From: Streptomyces sp. S.PB5
GTDB taxonomy: Bacteria > Actinomycetota > Actinomycetes > Streptomycetales > Streptomycetaceae
NCBI RefSeq assembly: GCF_030403745.1
Contig: NZ_JAQMWP010000022.1
Location: forward strand, 62,001 to 126,000
Direction of reading: 5' to 3'
Length of the DNA stretch: 64,000 nucleotides
The position numbers were made by a program, and so were the translations under genes. This document shows positions 17,318-25,169 of the stretch, in pieces (position 1 is the stretch's first letter; each line of letters starts with the position of its first letter). Below the pieces are notes generated by a model, which saw only the letters and a program-made list of their open reading frames with translations, ran no database searches and had not been told where the DNA came from.

Positions 17318-17362
17318 GATGAGGGCCGAGAAGACGGCTGAGATGAGGGCTGAGGGGAAGAC
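17315..17362 (+). repeat. Two tandem 24-bp repeats at the response-regulator stop codon
   Basis: Units at 17315-17338 and 17339-17362 both start TGAGATGAGGGC and differ only in the last half (CGAGAAGACGGC against TGAGGGGAAGAC). The first unit contains the regulator's TGA stop. GGGCCC-containing inverted sequences follow at about 17382-17411, ahead of the pilin gene, and could act as a weak terminator or leader structure. Function unknown. Confidence 0.7.
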
Positions 17363-17469
17363 GCGGGCGCGGATTCCGCTTTGGGCCCGGAATTGGGCCC
17401 TGGGACCCTGGGCCGGGAGGGCTGTTCCGCCGTACGCTCCCCGCACCACGGACAGCGGAGAGGAACACC

Positions 17470-17664
17470 ATGAGCAACTGGGCCAACACCACCGTCTCGT
17501 ACCTCAAGGCTCGGGTCGCGCGGGACGACAGGGGCCAGACGGCCGTGGAATATCTGGGGATCATTGCGGTGGTCGTCGCGATCATCCTGGTCCTTCTCGG
17601 CACGGACTTCGGCGGCCAGATTGCCGACGCGATCACCACGCAGATCGGCAACATCACGGGTTGA
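17470..17664 (+). CDS. flp: Flp/Fap type IVb major pilin
   Basis: 64 residues, the usual Flp pilin length. A polar leader (about 22 residues with several charged positions) ends in DDRG, followed by QTAVEYLGIIAVVVAIILVL: cleavage after Gly, then Glu at +5 and Tyr at +6, the hallmark Flp motif, and a hydrophobic polymerisation helix. The short C-terminal part ends GNITG. GGAGAGGAACACC precedes the ATG. It has its own 152-bp upstream region, which allows separate, stronger expression than the assembly genes. Confidence 0.92.
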   Translation: MSNWANTTVSYLKARVARDDRGQTAVEYLGIIAVVVAIILVLLGTDFGGQIADAITTQIGNITG

Positions 17665-18263
17665 TGCGCAGAGGCGCATACCGAGACTCAGGGCAGGCGT
17701 TCCCCATCTACATCACTGTGGTGGGGGGCCTGCTCTTTCTCGCGTTCGCGTACCTTGCGGTCGGCCAGGCCGCGGCAAACCGGAACGGAGCCCAGACGGC
17801 CGCCGACGCGGCGGCCCTCGCGGCGGCGCAGGACCGGCGGGACCAACTGGCGGGCAAGTGGGTGGAGGGCGTCCTCGACCCGACCAAGTGGCAGGACATC
17901 TTCGACGGCAATGCGGCGGGCCTGGAGCCCTCGTGCGGGCGTGCGGGAGAGCTCGCGGCGCAGAACGACGCCGAACTTCTGGGATGCGACAACCCGGAGC
18001 CACTCGTCTACAAGGTCGAGGTCAGGACCAACAGGACCGTGGGGGAGTCCGTCATCCCCGGCACCGCGGATAAGCGATCGACGGCATCCGCCACCGCCGA
18101 GATCGAACCCCTGTGTACGTTCGAACTCCCTGCCGATGACGCGGGGGACGACGTACTGCCGAGCCTCACCTGCGAGGACGGCAGGAACTGGGATCTGGAC
18201 CCGGACGACCTCACCGGTCTGCCCGAGCCCCAGGACCTGTTCGAAGTCCATCTGGCCGACTGA
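17664..18263 (+). CDS. TadG-like pilus-associated protein
   Basis: 199 residues. A short N-terminus (MRRGAYRDSGQAFPIYITVV) leads into a hydrophobic helix, then QAAANRNGAQTAADAAALAA, the Ala-rich stretch typical of Tad-associated Flp/TadG N-terminal domains. The extracytoplasmic part has four Cys and is acidic near the end. Its ATG overlaps the pilin TGA by one base (TGATG), so it is translationally coupled to flp. Probable role: minor or accessory component of the pilus. Confidence 0.82.
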   Translation: MRRGAYRDSGQAFPIYITVVGGLLFLAFAYLAVGQAAANRNGAQTAADAAALAAAQDRRDQLAGKWVEGVLDPTKWQDIFDGNAAGLEPSCGRAGELAAQNDAELLGCDNPEPLVYKVEVRTNRTVGESVIPGTADKRSTASATAEIEPLCTFELPADDAGDDVLPSLTCEDGRNWDLDPDDLTGLPEPQDLFEVHLAD

Positions 18264-18297
18264 CAAGCGAACGACGAGTGACGAAGGAAGCAGACGC

Positions 18298-18885
18298 ATG
18301 AGCATTCGGTTCACTGCGAAGGCCCGCAGGGGAATCGTCGCGCTGGCCGTCGCGGCCGGACTGGCCGTCGGTGTGGCCGGCTGCGGCGGGGGCGGCGACG
18401 ACGACAAGAAGCCGGAGACGACGGCGTCTGCTTCCAAGGGAGGGGACGGAGGCTCCGACCCGAGCCCTCAGGAGGGCGAGTCGGACGAGCCCCAAGCGGA
18501 ACTGAAGGGCACGAGCGGCCTGATCCTCCAGATCACCACCGCCGAGCGCGACGCGGGCGGATTCGTCACGGTCAACGGCACGTTGAAGAACGACAGCGCC
18601 AAGTCGGTCACGGTGCCGTCCGGGGTGCGCGGCGACGAAACCGAGGTCATCGCACACGGCAGGTCGCTCGGCGGAGCCACCCTCGTCGACTCCAAGGGGA
18701 AGAAGCGCTACTACGTTCTACGCGACACGGACGGCCGCCCGCTGACGACAACAGGCTTCTCGATCCTCAAGGCAGGCGAGGAGCTCCCCGTCTTCATGCA
18801 GTTCCCGTCCCCGCCGGAGAGCACGACGGACGTCAGCCTCCAACTCCCCACCTTCTCCAGCGCCACGATCAAGATCTCCGGGTGA
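18298..18885 (+). CDS. Lipoprotein of the pilus locus
   Basis: 195 residues. Lipoprotein signal with a basic start and lipobox VAGC (Cys30), then a Gly/Asp/Lys/Ser-rich linker (about 31-70) and a beta-sandwich-like domain (LILQITTAERDAGGFVTVNG and following). The fold resembles DUF4352/telokin-like lipoproteins but I cannot assign it firmly. The stop overlaps the next GTG by four bases, coupling it to the OmpA-like gene. Presumably displayed on the outer face of the membrane next to the pilus. Confidence 0.82.
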   Translation: MSIRFTAKARRGIVALAVAAGLAVGVAGCGGGGDDDKKPETTASASKGGDGGSDPSPQEGESDEPQAELKGTSGLILQITTAERDAGGFVTVNGTLKNDSAKSVTVPSGVRGDETEVIAHGRSLGGATLVDSKGKKRYYVLRDTDGRPLTTTGFSILKAGEELPVFMQFPSPPESTTDVSLQLPTFSSATIKISG

Positions 18886-19526
18886 GGCAGCCCATGACCT
18901 TCACCGCCCCCCGCATGGCCTTGGTCATGACCGCCGCCACGGTCATGGTCGCCACGAACCTGTACGGCGCCGTGGCGGCCCGCGCCGACGGGGACCCGAG
19001 CGTCCCTCCGGGCACCGAGGCCTCGGCCTCCGCCCCGGTCGAGGTCGACCCGAACGACCCCGACCTCAAACTCCCCGAGGGCGGCACCCTCGCCGAGCCC
19101 AAGGTCCTGGACATCAAGCAGGTCGTCGAGGACGAGGGCGGGGAGGAACGCCGCGAGGACACCAACGCCGACGTCAAGTTCGCCCTCCAGGCCGAGGTCC
19201 TCTTCAGTAAGGACAGCGCCAAGCTCAGCGGCGAGTCCAAGGCCCGCATCGCCGCCATCGCCGACGAGATCAAGGCCCAGAACGCCACCAGGATCCGAGT
19301 CTTCGGCTTCACCGACAACCTCGGTTCCTCCGCCCACGGCGACGTCCTGTCCCGACAGCGCGCCAACGCCGTACAGGACGTCCTGGAGACCGAACTCAAC
19401 GACGCCGGCATCACCTACGAGATCCGCGGCTACGGCGAGCAGTACCCCATCGCCGACAACTCGACCGAGACGGGCCGCAAGAAGAACCGACGGGTGGAAG
19501 TGTCCTTCCCGCGGGGGGAGGACTGA
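18882..19526 (+). CDS. OmpA-family peptidoglycan-binding protein
   Basis: 214 residues with an N-terminal signal sequence and an OmpA C-terminal domain from about 90: EVLFSKDSAKLSGESKARIA, then IRVFGFTDNLGSS and LSRQRANAVQDVLE, with the Asp and Arg that hold meso-diaminopimelate in OmpA domains. The C-terminus GRKKNRRVEVSF is also standard. In a monoderm such a domain would bind peptidoglycan rather than an outer membrane, so it may anchor the pilus to the wall. GTG at 18882 overlaps the lipoprotein stop; ATG at 18894 is an alternative start. Confidence 0.85.
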   Translation: MRQPMTFTAPRMALVMTAATVMVATNLYGAVAARADGDPSVPPGTEASASAPVEVDPNDPDLKLPEGGTLAEPKVLDIKQVVEDEGGEERREDTNADVKFALQAEVLFSKDSAKLSGESKARIAAIADEIKAQNATRIRVFGFTDNLGSSAHGDVLSRQRANAVQDVLETELNDAGITYEIRGYGEQYPIADNSTETGRKKNRRVEVSFPRGED

Positions 19527-19629
19527 CGGGGATCACCGCCCCCGGCCGCACCCGTACATGTCACCCGACCAAACCTGACGCTCCCCAGCACCACCCGCCC
19601 GATGGACACGCATCCGATCCAGGAGGGGA

Positions 19630-19710
19630 GCGATTGGCGGATCTGTTCCATGAGGTGGGTGAGAAAGCCCAGGTCGGCGCAGCCTCGAGTGGAACAGATC
19701 TGCCAATCGC
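19630..19710. repeat. 21-bp inverted repeat with 39-bp loop
   Basis: The left arm 19630-19650 (GCGATTGGCGGATCTGTTCC plus A) and the right arm 19690-19710 are reverse complements except for one G/A difference, which would be a G-U pair in RNA. The 39-bp centre has no obvious gene. The element lies in the 218-bp gap between the OmpA-like gene and the convergent DUF899 gene. No T-tract follows, so it is not a standard terminator; it could be a small mobile-element remnant or a structured transcript end. Confidence 0.8.
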
Positions 19711-19744
19711 CGGGTGAGTGTGGTTGGTGGTGGTCAGGTGAGGT

Positions 19745-20515
19745 CTATGCGACAGGGCGGGAGCAGCAGCTCGGGGTAGCGGGGCCGGGGGGTGTGTTGT
19801 GGAGGTTGTCGTCGTGGCCGGCGGTGATCCGTGCCCATTGTGCTGTCGGCCGTCCGTCCTTGCGGAACTGTCGGCCGTCGGTCTCGTAGGGCTGCGGCCA
19901 GCCGGGCGGGGAGTCTTCCCAGGCCTCCTTCCGTCCGTGGACGGTCATGTCGAGAATCCCGTAGGACGCGGCCATGGGCTCGACGCCTCGGCCGGTGGTC
20001 CAGTACGTCTCGTAGACGTGGTCCCCGTCACGGAAGTAGCTGGCCTTCATCCCGAAGTGGCGGTCCGCGAGGAGCCGTTCGTACGACTCGGCGGGGACGG
20101 AGTACCAGGGCATCTCCCAGCCCATGAAGCGGCGGTAGCGGTCGGACTCGGCGTAGGGGCCCTGGCAGAAGGCGGCGAAGGTCACGTCACGCTGGTGCAG
20201 ATAGGACAGCTCGCGGACCTGGCCGGTGAAGAAGGTGCAGCCCTCGCACTGGCCGGCGGCGGAGCGGCCGTCGTGCCACATGTGGTACGAGGCGAACAGC
20301 TGGGTGCGGCCCTCGAAGACGTCGATCAGAGGGACGGTCCCGTGGCCCGTGACGAGCGGGGTGGACGGGTCCACTTCGGTCATCGGCAGGCGTCGCCGGG
20401 CGGCGGCGATCGCATCGCCCTCCCGGGTGTGTGCCTTCTCCCGGTCGCGCAGGGTGTCGACGGCGGCCAGCCACTCCCGGCGGGAGACGACCGGCGGCGT
20501 GTTCATCTCAGTCAT
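19745..20515 (-). CDS. DUF899 family (thioredoxin-like) protein
   Basis: 256 residues, cytoplasmic. Family features seen: VVSRREWLAAVDTLRDREKA at the start, LPMTEVDPSTP, then DVFEGRTQLFASYHMWHD and CEGCTFFTGQV (CxxC-like pair), and FMGWEMPWYSVP near the middle. DUF899 proteins are predicted thioredoxin-fold proteins of unknown substrate. Single gene; convergent with the pilus locus and divergent from nothing nearby. Confidence 0.88.
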   Translation of the reverse strand: MTEMNTPPVVSRREWLAAVDTLRDREKAHTREGDAIAAARRRLPMTEVDPSTPLVTGHGTVPLIDVFEGRTQLFASYHMWHDGRSAAGQCEGCTFFTGQVRELSYLHQRDVTFAAFCQGPYAESDRYRRFMGWEMPWYSVPAESYERLLADRHFGMKASYFRDGDHVYETYWTTGRGVEPMAASYGILDMTVHGRKEAWEDSPPGWPQPYETDGRQFRKDGRPTAQWARITAGHDDNLHNTPPGPATPSCCSRPVA

Positions 20516-20802
20516 GCCGGTACTGACCGGGCGGCCCGCAAGAACTCATCGCCCGAGCCGAGCCCGAGCCCAGGGGCCTCCCGACCGAGCCGAGCCCAAG
20601 TCCGGGGGTCTCCCCTTCAAGCTTGCGACCGGGGACCTCTCGCCCACGACCGCGCCGACCGCGCCGACCGCCCGGAAGCCCGCACCGACGTCCTTAGCCG
20701 CATGAACTCCGTCACGCGTTGCGGGCAGAACCCCAGACGCAGAACCCGGAAAACCCGCTCAGCGCCCAGCGCCCCGGCCAGCCGCCCCCCAACGGTCACC
20801 TC

Positions 20803-21216
20803 TCAAGCTGCGGCAAGCTCACACCACACGAGCTTCCCCCGGTTGCCGTTCCTGGCGAGCGGATGCCATCCCCACGTGGTGGCGCACGCCCGGGCCAGCG
20901 CCAACCCCCTGCCCTCCTCCGCGTCGGTGATCTCCGCCAACGTCCCCGGCGGTTCGGGTGGTTCAGGGTCGGCGTCCCAGGCCCCGATCCGCAGCACCCC
21001 CTCCGACCAACGCACCCGAAGGGCCGCGGGCCCTCTGGTATGCCGTACGGCATTGGAGACCAGCTCCGCCGCTAGGAGTTCGTCGAGGTCTACCAGGCCG
21101 ATGAGGTCGTGCATCGTCAGGATCAGGCGGAGGGTGCGGCGGCTCACGGTGACGGCTCTGGGGTCGTTCGGGATGTAGAGGCAGTACTCCCAGGGGGCGG
21201 GATCGTTTTCGGGCAT
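20803..21216 (-). CDS. ATP-binding regulatory protein of the Scr1/DUF397 cluster
   Basis: 137 residues with an anti-sigma-type HATPase fold: LAAELVSNAVRHT (N-box), GAWDADPEPP in place of DxGxG, GRGLALARACATTWG and GKLVWCEL at the end. Start at 21216 is chosen because GGAG lies upstream of that ATG. It is divergently arranged with the HTH gene at 21397. The trio of ATP-binding protein, Scr1-type HTH and DUF397 is a recurrent Streptomyces unit (the bldB/whiJ/abaA type), usually affecting differentiation or antibiotic production. Confidence 0.85.
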   Translation of the reverse strand: MPENDPAPWEYCLYIPNDPRAVTVSRRTLRLILTMHDLIGLVDLDELLAAELVSNAVRHTRGPAALRVRWSEGVLRIGAWDADPEPPEPPGTLAEITDAEEGRGLALARACATTWGWHPLARNGNRGKLVWCELAAA

Positions 21217-21337
21217 GCGAAGAACTCCGTTTGGATGAGGGGGAGTTGGGCGCGGTGGCGTTGCCGCAGCCGGCATGGCATGGCAGGGCGGAGCGGTGCA
21301 CTTCCGCAGAGTGTGCGTTGCATCACTGACGGTAGGC

Positions 21338-21351
21338 GTAACGTGTAACGT
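21338..21351. promoter_or_regulatory. Tandem 7-mer in the divergent promoter of the Scr1 gene
   Basis: GTAACGT occurs twice in direct tandem (21338-21344 and 21345-21351), 46 bp before the HTH gene and 122 bp upstream of the divergent ATP-binding gene. This is a plausible autoregulatory binding site for the HTH protein or part of a -10 region (TAACGT). Inferred from position and repetition only. Confidence 0.35.
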
Positions 21352-21396
21352 CTAGCAAGCTGATCGCGTGATTCGCCCCCGAACGAGGAGCTGTTG

Positions 21397-22233
21397 ATGT
21401 CGCAGAGGCGTGAACCGACCGCACGTCAGATGCGCCTGGCGGTCGAGCTGCGCAGGCTCCGCCAAGCCGCTGGGTTCACCGCCATCGAGGCGGCGGCGCT
21501 TGTCGGAGTGCAACGTGTCCAGGTGAGCCAGATCGAATCTGGAGTCGTGGGCGTGAGCGAGCAGCGAGTGCGCCGACTCGCATCCCACTACGCCTGCACG
21601 GACAAGGACTTCATCGACGCATTGGCGGCGATGGCGGCTGACAGGACCCGTGGCTGGTGGGAGGAGTACCGGGGTTTGCTGCCCAAGCCCTTCCTGGACC
21701 TGTCCGAGTTGGAACACCACGCCCGTTTTCTATGGAGCGTGGACATGCTGTTCGTGCCGGGTCTGCTTCAGACCGAGGACTACGCACGTGCCGTCTTCTC
21801 AGCCAGGCTGCCAGAACTCACCGGTGAAGAGCTTGAATTGCGCATCCAGCATAGAAAGGCGCGCCAGAAGAGCCGGATCCCCTACGAAGCCGTGATCCAT
21901 GAGGCGGCGCTCCGGATCCGAGTCAGCGACCGCGACACCGCAAAGACTCAGCTCGCCCATCTCCTTGAGCTCTCCAAGGCGGACCACATCACCGTGCGCG
22001 TCATCCCCTTCGACCTGAACGGCTTTGCCAGGGCGTCGAGCACTATGACGTATGCGGGAGGGCCCTTGCCCAAGTTGGACACCGTGGTGCGAGATGCGCC
22101 CCATGGCTCAATCCTTCTCGACGCCGAATCTCAGCTCACCAGCTATCGAATGCGCTTCCGTATGGTGGAGGCTGCGTCACTCGACCCCGACCGGTCGCGT
22201 GACTTCATCCACGAGCTGGCGAGAGAGCTGTGA
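21397..22233 (+). CDS. Scr1-type helix-turn-helix regulator (XRE + DUF5753)
   Basis: 278 residues. N-terminal HTH at about 10-65 (LRRLRQAAGFTAIEAAALVG, then VQVSQIESG), followed by the DUF5753 domain that begins near EYRGLLPKPFLDLSELEHHA and includes LFVPGLLQTEDYARAVF. This is the WhiJ-like regulator architecture of Streptomyces. GAGGAG sits six bases before the ATG at 21397. Codon use is visibly less G/C-extreme than in neighbours. The stop overlaps the DUF397 start by four bases, so the two are cotranslated. Confidence 0.92.
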   Translation: MSQRREPTARQMRLAVELRRLRQAAGFTAIEAAALVGVQRVQVSQIESGVVGVSEQRVRRLASHYACTDKDFIDALAAMAADRTRGWWEEYRGLLPKPFLDLSELEHHARFLWSVDMLFVPGLLQTEDYARAVFSARLPELTGEELELRIQHRKARQKSRIPYEAVIHEAALRIRVSDRDTAKTQLAHLLELSKADHITVRVIPFDLNGFARASSTMTYAGGPLPKLDTVVRDAPHGSILLDAESQLTSYRMRFRMVEAASLDPDRSRDFIHELAREL

Positions 22234-22442
22234 GGCACCGAATGACCCCCTCGGGCAACTGGCGGAAGTCGTCCTACTCAGGCGAGGGCGACGGCGACGC
22301 CTGCGTCGAGATAGCCAACTCGCCCACCCACATCGCCATCCGCGACACAAAGACCCCGGCCGGCGCCACCCTCACCTTCCCGGCGACCTCGTTCACCCCC
22401 TTCATCGAAGCCCTGAAGTCCGATCAACCCAAGCAGGGTTAG
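22230..22442 (+). CDS. DUF397 small protein
   Basis: 70 residues with the DUF397 core: WRKSSYSGEGDGDACVEIAN, then HIAIRDTKTPAGATLTFPA and a final helix around FIEALK. DUF397 proteins accompany Scr1/WhiJ-type HTH proteins and are thought to modulate their DNA binding. GTG at 22230 overlaps the HTH stop; ATG at 22242 could also serve. Confidence 0.9.
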   Translation: MRHRMTPSGNWRKSSYSGEGDGDACVEIANSPTHIAIRDTKTPAGATLTFPATSFTPFIEALKSDQPKQG

Positions 22443-22498
22443 TCGGTCGGGCCGCAACGCCCCAGGGAGAGGCGATGGCGTGACCCGACGGGGGCCGC

Positions 22499-22855
22499 TC
22501 ACCCGCGGCCCGACACCTCCACTCGCGCCCCGACTCGCAGCCCCCACCCCGCCATGGCCCCGGCCTCCGCCTCCAACACATGCCGAGCACGCAGCCGAGG
22601 CCTCCCCAGCCGCCCGGGCGTCATCGTCCGTACGGCGATGACCTTCATCCTGCGGTCGAGATACGCGACGTCGATGGCCATCCGCATACGAAAGGTGTGC
22701 ACGCTGTTGGCAGGCGACAGCAGGATGGCCCCCTCAACCGACTCCCGCCCGAGCAGCCCCTTGGTACGAGCCCGGTAGGAGGCGGCGATCTCCAACGGCA
22801 CGGAGACATCCGCGGACTCCCCCCACACGACCAACGTGCCCTGCCCGTCCCGCAT
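22499..22855 (-). CDS. DUF192 family protein
   Basis: 118 residues. DUF192 core motifs: EIAASYRARTKGLLGRESVE (the conserved R-x-x-G-L-[MLS]-x-R turn), AILLSPANSVHTFRMRMAID and VAYLDRRMKVIAVRTMTPG, ending LEAEAGAMAGWGLRVGARVE. The usual role is unknown; some homologues are associated with type IV pili or secretion in other bacteria. ATG at 22855 is chosen; the frame stays open upstream to 23098 without family similarity. A 58-bp piece of a near-identical gene is found at 29.6 kb. Confidence 0.8.
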   Translation of the reverse strand: MRDGQGTLVVWGESADVSVPLEIAASYRARTKGLLGRESVEGAILLSPANSVHTFRMRMAIDVAYLDRRMKVIAVRTMTPGRLGRPRLRARHVLEAEAGAMAGWGLRVGARVEVSGRG

Positions 22856-22966
22856 TCGCCCCACCACAGACCACCTTTCCGCCCCGCCCGGCATGTCGTG
22901 CCGTGCGAACCGAACGTATCGGCTGGGGAGCAGGTTCTGTATGGGGCCAGGGAGGAGCCCACCGTC

Positions 22967-23138
22967 GCCGGTCGATACCTTTGCCTCGCCCGAGAGGAGC
23001 CTCGCCCCACCGGGAGCCGGCGGCGCCCAAGCAGCGGGAACGGCGGACAGCGACAACGCAGCCTCGGCATCCCTGCGCCCGAGCGCGTCAGAGTCCACAG
23101 ACCGTCCGAAGAGCCGGTTGCCGTCCGATCTCTCAACA
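22967..23138 (+). pseudogene. Internally deleted copy of the lipoprotein gene at 23422
   Basis: The leader before the downstream lipoprotein gene (about 23366-23417, ending CACCGGGAGCC) is repeated with few changes at about 22967-23018. A second matching block, 23079-23138 against 23575-23634, aligns in the coding frame: PSASESTDRPKSRLPSD here against PSPSEAAGRPKITFPSD in the intact protein. The offset changes from 399 to 496 bp, so about 97 bp covering the start codon, signal peptide and lipobox are missing. Similarity fades after 23138. This is a decayed tandem duplicate in the 566-bp stretch between the DUF192 and lipoprotein genes. Confidence 0.6.
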
Positions 23139-23421
23139 GGACACCTGCAAGGGTGTGTGAGCCGTCGAGAAGATCAAGTCCCGTCTTCAACCGCTCAGCC
23201 GCTTTCTCCTTTGCTCGTTCATAACTGGAATGACGTGTTCGCCGCGGCCCCCATCAAGCAGCCCGCCGCGTTACGCAACCGTTACCGCCCAACCAGGCCT
23301 GGGACCGTCCGATTTGGTCTCATACGGCTCGATCGTTGACAAGCTTCACCCTGGTGCCGCCGCACGCCGCTGGATAGCTTTGGTTCGCTCAAGAGAAGCC
23401 TCGCCTCACCGGGAGCCATCC

Positions 23422-24078
23422 GTGAACCGCCGCCCCACCCTGTTCGCAGCGATCGCACTGACCGCCACCGCGGCCCTGACGCTGTCCGCGTGCGGGAGCG
23501 ATGACAGCTCCAAGGACAGCGACAAGGACAAGATCGCGGGAGCCGACACGGGGAAGGACACGTCGTCCCCGAGCCCGAGCCCATCGGAGGCCGCCGGCCG
23601 CCCGAAGATCACCTTCCCGTCGGACGCCAAGAACGTCTTCGAGTACGAGAAGACCGGCGATGCGGCGAAGGACGCGGCTCTGTCGGACAGCACTTTGAGC
23701 GTCAGCTCTCTGAATGAGGCGATCTTCGAGGGGGACACAGGGACAGAGGCGCTCGGCTTCTACAACACGGGCAAGGCCTTGGAGTCGTCGATCACCTACA
23801 TCCGGCGCTTCATCGACTCCGGTGATACTTGGGTGGGTGAGATCAAGTACTTCGACTACAAAGTGGAACTTTCCGGGAAGGCGAAGGCCTACGTCACCTA
23901 CTGCTCCGACGAGAGCAAGGCGTACGTCAAGGACAGGAAGACGCAGAAGGTCGACAAGGAGGCGGCCACGGCCAACTCCTACGTGCTGTACCACTCGAGT
24001 CTGACCAAGAACGCCGACGGTGTGTGGCAGACCGCCAACGTTGTGTCCGACAGGGGGAACAAGGCATGCCAGCCGTAA
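23422..24078 (+). CDS. Lipoprotein of unknown function
   Basis: 218 residues from GTG 23422, preceded by GGGAG. Lipoprotein signal with lipobox LSAC (about residue 22), a Ser/Lys/Asp/Pro-rich linker to about 58, then a globular domain: KITFPSDAKNVFEYEKTGD, a YIRRFIDSGDTWVGEIKYFD region and a paired Cys (TYCSDES and the final NKACQP). Expected on the outer membrane face. It overlaps the next gene by 13 bp, so the two form a unit. Streptomyces genomes often carry this lipoprotein plus secreted-protein pair; the role is unknown. Confidence 0.85.
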   Translation: MNRRPTLFAAIALTATAALTLSACGSDDSSKDSDKDKIAGADTGKDTSSPSPSPSEAAGRPKITFPSDAKNVFEYEKTGDAAKDAALSDSTLSVSSLNEAIFEGDTGTEALGFYNTGKALESSITYIRRFIDSGDTWVGEIKYFDYKVELSGKAKAYVTYCSDESKAYVKDRKTQKVDKEAATANSYVLYHSSLTKNADGVWQTANVVSDRGNKACQP

Positions 24079-25097
24079 GGAACTTGGCGAGAGCCGCAAC
24101 GGTTCTGACGCTCGTCTTTGCTTCTGCCTTCGCGTCACAGACCGCCTTCGCGGACTTGGACGACCATGGTGATGTCGGCGACGGAGATACAAACCAGGGG
24201 GCCAACTCCAACGACGACGGCACGCTGGGTGTGACCGTCGGCGTCGTCTTCGACCGTTCGAAGAACGGCAGCGGCAACTCCACGGGCGCACTGACCTCCA
24301 CTACTTCCTGGACGCCGCCCCCTTGCTGGTACGCCCCGAAGTACACCCCGGAGCAGCTGCAGAAGACTCTGGAGCCGATCTGGGAGGCCGGTTCGACGGG
24401 CTGGGAGTGGGACGCCGAGCAGCGGAAGAAGTACAACGCAGACGACGAGGAAAAGGGCTTCAACAAGGACAAGACCGGCAAGGGTTACTGGTGGGACTCC
24501 TACGTCGACGAGAGCTACCCCCCGGGCTGGGACTCCTGCGACGACGGCCCCTTCTGGGTGGACACGGGCGACGCCCCGCCCGCCGACATCGAGAACGCCG
24601 TCACCCCTGAGATCCTCGCCGAACTCGCCTACAACGAGATCCGCGTCCCCGGCACCGAGGTGACCCTGGCCCCCGCGAACGCCACCAAGGTCAACCTCCC
24701 GACCTGGTCCTGGCTCGACGCCGCAGACTTCAAGCCGGTCTCCGTCACGGCCTCCGTCCAAGCGATCGGTATCTCGGCAACCGCCACCGCGGAACCGGTC
24801 TCCCTGAAGATCGAGCCCGGCACGGCCGACGCCGTCACCTACCCGGCGTCCGGCGTCTGCGAGATCAACAACGGCCGCATCGGCGAGCCGTACGCGAAAG
24901 GCAAGGCCGACCAGGCACCACCCTGTGGAGTGAAATACCTGCGCTCCTCCGGAGAGGGCACGTACCCGCTCCAGGCCACGGTCACCTGGAAGATCACCTG
25001 GACCGGCACCGGCAACGCGGGCGGCGACCTGCCCGACGGCAGCTTCGGCGCCACGCAGGACGTCGTCGTACAGGAGATCCAGGCCGTCAACCGCTGA
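24066..25097 (+). CDS. Secreted protein of unknown function, coupled to the lipoprotein
   Basis: 343 residues. Signal peptide at 1-29 (RAATVLTLVFASAFASQTAF, cleaved near AFA-D). The mature part begins with an Asp/Gly/Asn-rich stretch, then a Trp/Tyr-rich region (GYWWDSYVDESYPPGWDSCD) and a beta-rich C-terminus that starts around TPEILAELAYNEIRVPGTEV. Four Cys (WYAP-preceding Cys, DSCDD, SGVCEI, PPCGV) could form disulfides. ATG at 24066 lies inside the end of the lipoprotein gene with GGGGGAAC upstream. No known family recognised; a secreted complex with the lipoprotein is inferred. Confidence 0.82.
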   Translation: MPAVRNLARAATVLTLVFASAFASQTAFADLDDHGDVGDGDTNQGANSNDDGTLGVTVGVVFDRSKNGSGNSTGALTSTTSWTPPPCWYAPKYTPEQLQKTLEPIWEAGSTGWEWDAEQRKKYNADDEEKGFNKDKTGKGYWWDSYVDESYPPGWDSCDDGPFWVDTGDAPPADIENAVTPEILAELAYNEIRVPGTEVTLAPANATKVNLPTWSWLDAADFKPVSVTASVQAIGISATATAEPVSLKIEPGTADAVTYPASGVCEINNGRIGEPYAKGKADQAPPCGVKYLRSSGEGTYPLQATVTWKITWTGTGNAGGDLPDGSFGATQDVVVQEIQAVNR

Positions 25098-25169
25098 GTG
25101 GTGGTGAGCGCGGCGGCGGGCCAGGGCACCGAGTGGCGCCCGGGCCCGCCGAGCGGCAGATGGTCGAGA

